DNA from: Fasciolopsis buskii
Taxonomy: Eukaryota > Platyhelminthes > Trematoda > Plagiorchiida > Fasciolidae
Assembly: GCA_008360955.1 (NCBI GenBank)
Contig: LUCM01005926.1
Coordinates: forward strand, 4,100 to 68,099
Reading direction: 5' to 3'
DNA: 64,000 bases
The position numbers and the translations under genes are program-made. Within the stretch, counting starts at the first letter, position 1, and each line of letters starts with the position of its first letter. The notes beneath the pieces are model-generated. The model had not been told where the DNA came from. It ran no database searches and saw nothing but the letters and a program-made list of their open reading frames with translations. Positions 1 through 10,800 of this stretch are shown here, in pieces.

Positions 1-455
1 ACACTCGTCTACCATATCGTGCCCTATTTTGTGTTTCTCCTAAGGAATGGAAGAAGCCATGTGGAGGCCAACAGATGACGTAGCAACGCAGAATGAGAAA
101 ATGTACGGCGAACTTAGGCAAAGTAGGTGTCTCACGCCTTCGTGGTTGAGGTCCGAAAGACTCTTCAACTAGCTGGCTGGGCACTAAAGGATATGGCAGT
201 GAACCGTGAACAGTATCGATCGTGTTATCATTTTCTGTCGATCTATATATCTTGCAAAGGAATGTTTGTACAGTTAGACTGTTCCGTGTGTTGGTTACTG
301 TAGCATCCTTGTCTTTTCCCACCTGTGTAGGTCCACTCCATGTTCCCCTTAAATATTCACTCTTTTTATGGACATGTGTAACCTTGGGGAAAAGGCAGCG
401 ATCAGCGGGACTTGCCTTGCTGCTTAACGCTGAATGATGATGATGATGACGATAA
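1..455 (+). mobile_element. Degenerate 3' end of an RTE-like LINE (C-terminus of ORF plus 3' tail)
   Basis: From about base 6 the plus strand reads RLPYRALFCVSPKEW, then GGQQMT, a stop, and QRRMRK. After a frame change it continues with LAGWALKDMAVNREQYRSC near 169-225. I recognise this as the extreme C-terminus of RTE-like reverse transcriptases of flukes, downstream of the RT fingers and palm. The reading frame changes at least twice and contains stops, so the copy is dead. The element ends in a short TGA-rich tail (about 432-450), as is usual for RTE 3' ends. The left edge of the window cuts it, so more may lie upstream. It probably sits inside the first intron of the sulfotransferase gene, which runs leftward. 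The family assignment is from pattern recognition only. Confidence 0.6.
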
Positions 456-818
456 CTATAGTGCGACAGGTGTCGTATCGTCTGACAACAATACTCATAG
501 ATTTCGACATAAATCCTCCTCACCCATAAGAGAAACATTCAAGCCGCCAACTATAAACGGTCTTGCGAAAAGGTTGACCTAGGGAATTCAAAATCACAGA
601 GTGAACGCCCGCATAGCAGCTATAGCTGTTTTCAATTTATAAAGTGGATTTTTCAAACTGATGGGACTGTAGAGTGGCATCAACTTCAAACATTCCCAGT
701 CTAAGCTTTTTAACAAAGCATCACACGAAGAACACATTTTTAAGATTATGAAGCAGAACTAATCATGGTGATAAGAAAGCATGTTCCACAAAATACAAAC
801 AAAATAAAATGAAAACTT
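456..818. other. Non-coding stretch, probable intron 1 of the sulfotransferase gene
   Basis: I see no coding frame. I searched the minus strand here for the segment expected next in a sulfotransferase (a VRDP-like motif) and found none, so the following exon should lie left of base 1. Confidence 0.4.
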
Positions 819-823
819 GCCTT
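815..823 (-). other. GC-type 5' splice site of the sulfotransferase exon
   Basis: On the minus strand the exon ends AAG and the intron starts GCAAGT. Apart from the C at +2 this is a perfect donor, which is the pattern of GC-AG introns. The conserved protein match stops exactly here (PDAK), while the read-through tail is hydrophobic and unlike the family. Confidence 0.65.
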
Positions 824-1132
824 CGCATCCGGATAAAGCTCTGAAAGCTCCTTATAATAAACACATGCTGGGTGATCCACTGCTGCCACGTATCCCTCGA
901 AGATGCTGGTTACAATATCCCTATCCAGTTTCCCACCAGGTGAATCTTTCAGTTTGTTCTCAAGTTCAACCCACTTCTCGACGTCTTTCTGGCGCTTTAG
1001 ATAAATCTCCTTCAAGTGATAACAAGGTTTTCCGTAAAGTATTTCTAGCGCAAGCTTTAGGCTGTTAGTTCCTGTTCGCCCAAGACCAGCACCGATAACG
1101 ACGAGCGATTTCCCGTCCCCTGATTGTGTCAT
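821..1132 (-). CDS. Sulfotransferase family protein, first coding exon (104 codons)
   Basis: The exon starts at an ATG (1132) with G at -3 and encodes 104 residues ending YPDAK. Residues 12-29 contain VIGAGLGRTGTNSLKLAL, the PAPS 5'-phosphosulfate-binding loop of the Sulfotransfer_4-type family, followed by the conserved CYHL.E (37-42), DVEKW (50-54), FEGY.AAVDHPA (78-89) and YYKEL..LYPDAK (92-104) pattern. The family transfers sulfate from PAPS to a small acceptor in the cytosol. I place the schistosome oxamniquine-activating enzyme in this family, and its natural substrate is not clear to me. Only about the first 40 percent of a typical protein (roughly 250 residues) is present; the catalytic core continues left of the window. 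The open frame reads on past 821 to 746, but the extra residues do not fit the family and AAG|GCAAGT forms a splice donor there. Family certain, exact orthology unknown. Confidence 0.85.
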
Positions 1133-1400
1133 GCCACCAAACGCCCAGGACGCAGAATGCTTCGATGGTCCCGACCAGCGTGGCCTTAACCAAGGCGGCG
1201 CGAATCAACCAATCAGTTCCGCACACCGCGTGTGGCAGTGTGGTTACCTACGCACAGCTTCGCCATTGGATCACGGCCACGTGACTAAACTTCTTTGACC
1301 TAAAGCTTAACCAATCAGAGGGAAACTGACGCTACGTCGGCAAGTAAGGCAACCTAACGGCTTCCCACGCTCGGCAATTTCGTCCGTGGTCACCGGTGCG
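1133..1400 (-). promoter_or_regulatory. Putative promoter of the sulfotransferase gene
   Basis: This stretch is clearly more GC-rich than its surroundings. It contains two AACCAATCAG boxes (1207-1216 and 1309-1318), an inverted CCAAT (ATTGG, 1265-1269) and a CACGTG E-box (1278-1283). Three CCAAT boxes about 45-55 bp apart are typical of NF-Y-bound promoters. No TATA box is obvious. The site could also fire to the right, but no gene is visible on that side. Promoter function is inference from motif clustering and position. Confidence 0.5.
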
Positions 1401-4400
1401 ATCAAATTAGGCTGCCAACATTACAACACCAGTAGTTATCACTTTGTTTGAGGCATTTCGAAAGTCCTCACTTCTGTAGAGACGCGGGATGTCTGAAGCA
1501 GTACCAATGGCTAGTTAAGGTAGAGTCTTTTGTTTTAATAGCCAAACCTGTTCTAACAGGTTGTTGCACACAACACCCTTTGTGCATAAATACCTCTATA
1601 TGTATGCATAATATCAGAATGAACAACCGATGCATGCCCAATATTGAGAATCAACACAATGTATTCTATGGACTTATTCGGAACGTCTAGTAATTAGTCG
1701 AACGAATTGGTTGCGAACATGTTTACACATGACCATAGCTCAATTTGAGTAGACCATTGTAATACAACGGTGCACTCACCTTCCGGTGAAAATGAATTTT
1801 TTCACCACAGGCAGGCTAATTTTAATTTGCCGGTGCCAAAACTTTTGACAAATTTCAGGCCATTCTAAATTCACAGCATTCGTTTACTAGACATTCGTTC
1901 AATGGTTTTATTCAGCCATTCCGCTGGACTGCAATCAAGTCTAAAAAACTGACTTATAAATACCATTAAGCCAGAATTGCTGGCTACGATCGATGCAACC
2001 GCGAAAGGAAACTAGGACCCAACGCCAACGCTGATCCGTTGGTGGCGCAAGGAACGAAGAATTCTTCGCATTTTTTGTATCGTCAGATTGACGGTCCATA
2101 GTTAGAACCGTGCACTAGAGGAATCGCAAGGAACGCGGCTATCGAGTGATTTTTTACTGCCTTTCTTTTCCATCCGAATTACAAGCATTATTACAATTTT
2201 CATGCTGTTTAGGTTACGGATGATTGAAATTGGAAAATGATTTGTTCCAAATGGGAATTCACTTCGGATAGAAACCAACACATGATCGATATGTGTGTTT
2301 TCACAAAGGGACCAATGCTTCAGTTACTTTGTCTGTTCAGTTCAGATTACACTATCCTTGTGTGCCAATCCATCGAGATCGGACCGCTTCTATCCGTTGA
2401 ACAATTTATTTTCAAACTACTTCTGAGAAGTTGAAAAGAACCCAATTCTGACTGAAAGATACTTACATCTTTTGCCTTTTATCAAATTATCCGCCAAAAT
2501 GTGATTATTTCCAAAAAGCCAAATCCATCCTTGGCAATTTTTTCGGCCATCACAAGGAATAATTTTGTTTTCTGATGCATTTCCGTTCCGGCCGGTATAC
2601 GATGATACATTCGTAGTGGCATTGATCTTTCGGAGAAAATCGATTATTTTCAGACATTTTCTCTAAAATCTGCTTTGACGCTCGATATAAATTTCTGACA
2701 TTCTTTTGGTCGCGTTTGTTTCATCGCACATGAGACCTGTCAGTTCCAGCTCGTACTGCACTTTTCGAGAGTATTCGCTTTCGAATCCCTCCAACCACTC
2801 GGCATTGCTCTGCTTTGAGTTTCCTGCGCATGTATTGTCTTATCCGTGTTATTTCGATACTAGGGTCTTCTCTATTCGATCGACTGGAGAATTTCATCAA
2901 CCGCGGCTTCAGATAAAAGTCAAAATTACAGGGTAGGAAGAGGTAAATACGTTTACCACTTCACACGCAAACCTTAGAAATACCAACGGGATTTTGAGGA
3001 GTTCAACAAAATCAGTGCGGATTGAAAACATTTGTATCTTAGTCCAACGAAGCTTAGACAACGAGAGAAGTCAAATGAAAGATCACCGCCCACACGCAAA
3101 GTCAGATGTAGCTACGGCGTCCATGCAGCGCCAGAAATTGTTCCCTCTCATTACGTCACCAGTATGACGCTTGTGCAAATGGTAGTAATACGAAACACAA
3201 TTAAATACGCAAAGCGTGTTAAATGCTATCAGTCTAGTTCCGTTTTTCATCAGTTCTTTTAGTAACAGGAATGAGGTTGGTGACTTGAATGACTGAAGGA
3301 GAGCCTTGACAATGGTAATAATAGGACGAAATTCACATGCAACTTGTAGTTTCCCAGATCTGGATGCTTGCCGCTGGGACTCAAGTCCAAAGTTACAGGA
3401 TTGAAACTAGTCACATAATACATATGACGTCGTAACCGAAGACTTGTTGCTCGACTGAAGTCGACTAGGTCACAAAGTTTTTAGAAACGTGCGTTCTTCC
3501 CTTGAATTGTATCTGAATAAACTTATGGTTACTGATATGCGGTTGGCACCTTTAAATATCCAAACACTACTGCCGCATGCTATGAAAGGTTTTCCCATTT
3601 TCAATTGTTGAGATACCTGGTTCCATCGATAACGTTCTTAGCGGATCGTTTTCAATTCCCGATATATATTTTTCACGGGATTATCCGTCATCTCTGTGAA
3701 ATCTGCGAGTGCATTTAACGGTTTCATTTGACCAAGGTTACTACGTTTTTTCCTTCCCACTCAGTTTTGTGCCAACAGGGAGTCCATTGTCACCCCCTCG
3801 TACGGGGTAAAGGAGTCATTTTGTGATTTCGATGATGTATTCATGTTTACCAAGTCTAATATTAAGAAACTGTTCACTTGTGTATGACCGTATGCTAAGT
3901 TCTATTTCTTATCTGTCACCGTTCCTACCTTTATCCACTTCAGATGTCTTTTGCACGACTGAATGTTGCTACTGTTGGCTTCTGGTATCGTCTTCTTTGT
4001 GACTTGTAATTTTCGTAACCCATTAACAGTTGCGCCATATAACCCAGAGACTCGGAACATCATTCGTGAAGTAGGCCGCTTGTCAGGGCCTCTTCGTGGG
4101 GTCTTCACAGATGGTATGAATTAAAACCATCATTCATACAGCCGCTCCACTCTGACCTTAGCGAGTTGTTCTTTATTCAAATGATCGACCCGGTAATATT
4201 GCTGATCGAATAGATCGTATGACCGATTAGTCTCTTGATTGCCCCTGTCATTCTCGTCTTATCCACACAGAATGGTGGAGACATTACACAAATCCTTTTT
4301 CTTATTATAGACAGATTAGGCATATTAGTGAATTGAATTCAGTTCAGCTGTGGAGGTGACCTACAATGAAATACAAATTCATTGGGTAGGAAAGCATGAG

Positions 4401-7400
4401 GCCGTGGGCAAAACCTATCAATGAAAAATCGGTCTATATTTAGTTACGAACGATTCGCCACAAGCTACAACGGAAACACTTAAGGTTGAAATGATATAGT
4501 ACCATCGGAACCATGGCAAAAATACCAAGTAGAAAAACGATTCCTATATAGGGCTGTCTACATATGTCAGCGGTTCTAGACCGGTCCTCCAAGTCATGAA
4601 CTGTTCATCAAATCTATGGTTTCCGTTTTGGATTTGCGCCATACCACTGTCCAACCGAAGTGGTAGTTGCCCCAGAAAACTCCCCACCCAGGGCCTTTGA
4701 TCATAAGATCTGATTTGCAAAGCAAGTCATTCGCAAACCGCTGAGAGCCTGTGGCCGTTAGTCCACTTCATAAGCCTTTTGAGAATTTAACACCGGCAGC
4801 TCGAGGTCCAGCAAAACCGGCGAAGCAGACGTCGGTTCACACGCCTCCACTCACGTTCTATATCTCGAAGGGGGGCAAGGGGTTGTGGTCTTATTAAATT
4901 GCGGGCCACACTTGGCACCAACGTATCTTTCTAAGGAAACTGTTAGCCAGCGAAAAGAGCATTAATTTTATTGTAAAGCTACTGAACTTACGCGTCCGCC
5001 TATTAGGAGAGCTTGCGATTATGTTTTTCATGGCAAACCACCGAAATGATAGCCGCTCACTCATCCACCATCTGAGGAGGCACCGGGTAGGAAACATATT
5101 TACTTTCGGCTGTGCTTCTAAATCCCGGTAATTGGGATGCATAGTTGAGTAGAGCAATGTGACGTTAGTTGACGAAAACGTTTCACTTCTACAGCTCTGA
5201 AGGACTGCTAACACTGATATGACACCAGAAATAACAAGCTTTACATAAGTTATCGAGCATTCGGTAGTGGTTTTATTATGGATCAAAGTGCCGTTTCTGT
5301 GGACTGAAAATTGCAATCAGTCGTTCCAAAAGAGGAGAACCCAACATAATATAATATCAGAAAATCACACTATCCCTTCTCAAACATGCAATGCACCGGT
5401 CTCATCTTCCTTTCTGCAAATCCGGTGGGAAACTCTAACACCCTGTTCACACACAGCACGCCGATATTCAGCTACAAGCACCTCAACACTTTCGGATGAA
5501 GGAATCATGCATGATTTCTGTACTGGAAATTTTAGACTTTACGTCGACTCACCCATGGCTCATAAGTTTTTCGGCCGGTAGGTTTGCAAGTTTTATCATG
5601 TTTTCCCATTTAACTAAGATTCACTGAATTAAAACAAAAATGAACCACTGACGAACTGTTATCAAGTTGTCGTGTCCAGGAGCGAGAAAAAATAGGATAA
5701 CAATAACCTTTTAATTCCATTGTCCATCACGCTGTAACACCAGTCTACTTGTATTTGGTGACTTTGGCTAGTTGAAGGCTACTGAATGAACAGGTAACCG
5801 ATGGATTCAGATCAACGAGTGTTTTGTTGTAAGGCCACCAACTTGACTAATTGCTCACAGAGAGTCAAATTATTGGACACTGGTACCAGGAACCAAGGCA
5901 GAGTGCATCGAAAACAAATGACAGCAGAAGTTCATCGCCCACGGATATTCGACGTCGTTGTTGCCGTTGTGGTGATCAATGGAGGGACAGGAAAGATACA
6001 CTCGCGGAAAGTTGAGTGTTCCGTGTTCGGATGTGACCAGTCGAGGGAAGCAAGATCGCATCTGGCACCTTCAGCGTTGATTTTCCAAAATCCAGGTTTG
6101 CCGCGGATACTGTTACTTCATAACAAAGCAGGTTTTCCCAACTTTTCTTTCGATGATGATAGCAGTGAATTTCCAGCAGTTGGAGACAAGACATTGAGTC
6201 TATTCAGTTAGTGATTTATTACTTACAGTCAACAGAGTGGCAATGAAATAATAAAGTCTCAAAGCGGTACTGTATATCCGCAGTGTTATATGTCCCAAAT
6301 ATTCAGTCTGTGTATAAATACGTTGACCGCTATCTAAGATAAGTGGACTAGTTTCTGCAAGAGTTACATGAGAACAGAACGCAGTTGGCGTCCACTCATA
6401 GATCAGAAATTTAGTGTAAACGAATATTATGGACCATTAAGCAAATTCAACTTATAGGTCTATTGGAATTTGGTGGCAGCAACAACAACGACAGTAACAA
6501 CGGCTATTAGTTCTACTAGTATTACTGCGGTGGAGTGCATACCCACTATATTCAGCTATTTGAAATTGGCATAATAACTGACACCAAGACATCGCAATTT
6601 TAACAAGAAATGGTCCAGTGGCTCCTCAAAGGTAGAACACAGTATGGCAGTATGTCGTAGAATACGCATATAGGGTGTGAATTAGAGCTGGAATTAGCTA
6701 TCAAACTGTCCAGACATGAAAAGCCTAAGGGTGTGTGTGTGTGGATAGTAGTAAATACGGTTTTCTTCATCTAGGGCGTTCTTTTCAGTGCTTAACGTAA
6801 GGTGCGTGAAATCTTACATTTACCAGCTAGATGACTATGTAAGTAAACAACGGATTAGCACTCATGTACGGGGATTTTATCATGAATTACTGCTGTACTA
6901 GTGATGCAAGACATAGCAGTACGGAGTGTGGTCAGTTACATCAATCAATGCGGGAGTTGAAGCAGCAAACATACTGGAATATCTCCAACCTTGGCTTAGC
7001 CACTGAAGACAACAAGGAAAACTAACACAACTGAAAATTTCGTTGTGGTATAATAGCAAGTCATTTGTTATACACGAAAGCCTTGTAACTAAATTAGAAC
7101 GTGATTCGTAGTTATCAAGTTTTCTTTGCTATCTCTACTCATTCAAATACATGCTAGGGATTTGAGCTCGTTGTTTATTACTATCGATCACTATTATTTT
7201 CGAGAAAAAATTTGCAATCTCCATCTGCAACTTCTGCTTCTGGTCAGGTATCGTCGTTGGAAAAACAACTACAACCGTTGCATTGGTGCACGACGTGGTA
7301 TAAGATACAGTCATGCTTGTTCACGGTTGAGAAACGTCTGAAGACATCCATGATCATCTCCTAGACAAACATGATGACTAAAACCCAGGGCTTGTGACCG

Positions 7401-7599
7401 AAGTATTCATTCAATACACGGTTCATTGAATAACCTCTAAAGTGATTAAAGAAATGGTCGGCGGAAGGGTGCAGCCTAGGTGGAAACCAGAAGGTATAAG
7501 TCACTCGATGATTTTTGGCGTAGGCTTAGATGCACGCTTGGGTTATCGAATACTGTGATTCTAACAGCTGGATGTATTTTTCGGGTACCTCTTCGTGTT
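1401..7599. other. Gene-poor stretch, no recognisable gene
   Basis: Only short open frames are present. The largest are 4894-5316 (-, 140 codons) and 5801-6211 (+, 136 codons). Neither has a recognised motif, and both are within what AT-rich non-coding DNA gives by chance. A short GT run lies near 6730-6742. I saw no RT, transposase or SINE signature. Confidence 0.5.
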
Positions 7600-7600
7600 T

Positions 7601-7870
7601 TTAGCTGGCTTCAGATTGAACGACTTGTGACGTGGTCGAACTCAATCCGAAAGTGAATAAAATTCGCCGTAGCCAGATACTTGACTTAACAACAAAGTTT
7701 TGTAATATGCCATAGTATAAAGATCTGGTCGATTCGACCTTTTTGACAAGAACCACATTGGATGGAGTGCTTTCACGATTTGAGAACTGCCAAATAAGAA
7801 AGTTGGACAGACTGACTAGGTTGCTCTTCCCCTCTGTTGATGAGGCTGATATATGTGTGGTTAGCACAAG
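7601..7870 (-). mobile_element. Ty3/gypsy-like reverse-transcriptase relic
   Basis: The minus strand has an open frame containing STPSNVVLVKK, then STR, Y, L, VVK and L.RI at the spacing of the N-terminal gypsy RT block (S-P-x-VVLVKK-x-STR ... Y-x-x-L-x-x-x-V-x-K ... L-P-R-I). It is followed by FTFGLSSTTSQVVQSE, which matches the next block (F-x-T-x-D-L-x-S-x-x-x-Q-V-x-x-S-E) after an apparent deletion of about 12 residues. The catalytic aspartate of motif A is replaced by G. I found no convincing YxDD further along, no LTRs, and no protease, RNase H or integrase. If correct, it is an isolated, long-dead fragment. Chance similarity is not excluded. Confidence 0.4.
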
Positions 7871-10800
7871 TTATCTAACCATCCTTTGGTGACATAAAAA
7901 ACCGCTTGGAGGTCCCCAAATCATTTAGGAAGGAATGTGATATCTCATTTAAAATGAAATGGTGCAATGGATATGTCCAGTGGAGTTAGTAGAACGGTCC
8001 TTAAGAGTTCTGGTGAGACCGCGTCTCCCATACCGCTTCTAATTTTACCTTCCCTTGATGGAACAAAGGACTGCAGACCAATCAGAGGCTCTAAATTGAC
8101 CCAATATTTTGTATTATATCGAAAGTATTCTGATTTACCAACCAAATAATACTTTGAGATATTGATTTGTTAGGTTTGCCAAGAGACGTGTCCCCTAATG
8201 CCAGAGTATGGCGTCCGTGATGTCTGCGCCAGCTGATATGATGGTGTTTTCCTCATGTGACATGAAGGGTTATGTTTGCACGATTCAATATTTTTAAAAT
8301 GTTTAGAAAATGTGGAAAAACCTTATGAACAGGTTGTGCACTATTTCACTAACACTGATGACATGAAAATATACTCCCTCGTCTATCACAATGGAAAACT
8401 ATTCTTTGTTCCAGCGATTCCACTCGTTTGTGGTAATGTGGTTTCCGATGAATAGCTGGGCGTTGTCAACCATAGGTGATGAATCACTTTCTAAGCTCCT
8501 GTAAAGATAGGGCGTCCTGATTTTGGAACAGTTGGAACGGCATTTAGGTCTGGATCATCATCCGTCCCCCTTGCTGCACTCTTGACTATTTGAGGATATC
8601 TTTTCAACCGTTCCACACTTGTTCCTCACTCTAGCTCAGTGTCCACAAATCAGGGCACGCGTGACGAAGCCTGAGTTCCGAACACCGAGTTGTAAAATTA
8701 TACGGAAGTCTATGGGGTGTAATCAGGCATTTTGGCATTAGCAAGGTCGTTTCACTCTAGTTAAACTTCTTTTTTCTCAATCTCAATGAGGTTGGCAGTT
8801 CCTTATTCTTAGTTGATAATGAATTCGTTAGGAATAACTAATCGCCAGAATTCAAAGATTACCCATGTCGAAGACTAGAGCTTTGGTGTGCACAGGTACA
8901 TGGTAATAACGTTCGGATTTGAGTCTCCGAGAGTGGCGCGATGGAATGACGAAAAAACAATGCTTGTCTTTTTACACAGCTTCAAAACTCGAGTTGAGTT
9001 TCTGTACAACTCCTTAGTACAACGACAAATTCATCCTAGCATGTAACAGTGAAAAACTGGTAAGCTGCACCTCCTTTGTTCTGAATTATTTTGCAGTAAG
9101 TCAGCCGCTGATCAGTCCAGTTCGCAGTTACGTGTACCAGAGAGCTTGAGAGTCTTTCGGACAGTGTAAAACCATACTTACCCAATAAATGAACAATAAG
9201 AAAATATTTCTGAGTGTTGTGAGAAAATATACCGGCAACAAGATGGGATAAAGTTTTTATCATCTAATTAGGCGAAATTAAATCATCGGATACAGTATGA
9301 TGACACAACAAAATCCCGTCTATTTGTGGATTCGTACAAACGGGCATCTGCATCACAGTTTGATGGCTTTTTCCAATTTGTCATCAAAGACATTCGGGGG
9401 AGACTTTTCGTCCCAACCTTAGCAAAATGAACCGAGCAAATCGTATGCGGAAACGCTCAACCTAAACAGACACATCCCACTCCGCAGTAGATTTTAATGC
9501 AGATGACTCGTTGCAATCCAAACAACACGCTGGATTAAAGGTTATTGTGGGTGCAAACGGAGCACGTCACACGTTTCAAGAGGGTGAGCTGAAATTTCGG
9601 CCACAACAGCTTTTCATTGATTTTTTGCGTACCGCCGTCCAAGGGTTTCAGTATTTTTGTTGCCACGACTGCTTCATAGATCTCGATTTAGCGGAATGGT
9701 ATTTTGACACCTGGAGAAAAGCCTTAATGTATTTTGGTTTGATTGCATCATGAAAGTACAGCCGAACCCACCATATTTTTCTGTTATCTTCAACAAATTC
9801 GAACAAGATCAAACGGAAAGTAGTGCATAATTAAGCTTAACAAACCACTTGAGTTTCTAGCATAGGGAGCTACACGTTTTAGCTTAGAAATGATTATGGA
9901 CTACTAGTTCGTTTTTAATACACCCCACCAAAGCCCAAATATTTTCGGTGATGGATGTTTTGGCCACCATGATAACTGCATCACCCAAAGCACCGTTAGA
10001 AATGACGGCACATCTCAAGTTGGCTCTGCTGAGAAAATAGTTCTTATTGAATTCTCATGGCTGAGTTGTTCCTACTAAAGAGCGATTACCAAGGTGGACA
10101 CCTGGCGCCTTCCACTGTTTCGACCGATGGTACAATGACTAACCATGATTCCCCATGGGTGTGCAGAGTAGCTGTCATATATTTAGCAAAATCTGTACTG
10201 TGTTTCTCTTCCAGTTATTTTCCCTTTAGAAATGGTTTCCTTGACAATGGTGCACAGAGCTTTGCTACATGCATATATGAGATTATGTTAAGACACCACT
10301 ATGTAAAGATGTTTCGTCAGGAGTTTGCCGGGTCTACATACTTGAAGAGTGTCAGTAATCATGAAACCGGTCTTGTACCGCCGGCGAATTTCGTTTACTC
10401 ATCCTCGAAGCTGGAAAATTCGTGATGTAGTTAACATTTTGTCGTTTGGACGTCAACTTGATGGGTCCGACTCATCTCATTGTCGTTGACCCTCTCACTG
10501 GACGACCGTTCGGTGTCCATGATCCCCTTTCTGTAATATTGTTTACTTTTATTGTATGAAACAAAGTGGAAACAGAGAAAGTTATTCATAAAATTAGAGA
10601 CACAAGAATCCAAATTAGAAATACAGGTTTGGAAAAATTGCTACTTATTTTCCAACCTGAAGTGTGGCAGACTTTAAGAAGATAAACGAATGAGTGTTTC
10701 AAGTAAAACACTGACCTGTTGTTTTACTTCCGACAAAAAACAAAAGTCTGTTGATTTTTCGTTACGGAACCTCTGGATCGAGGCTATGTTGTCTTCCTAT

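Noticed and set aside
746..820. C-terminal extension of the sulfotransferase frame to the stop at 746
   Set aside because: The residues after PDAK are hydrophobic and unlike the family, and a GC-type donor lies at the break, so I end the exon at 821.
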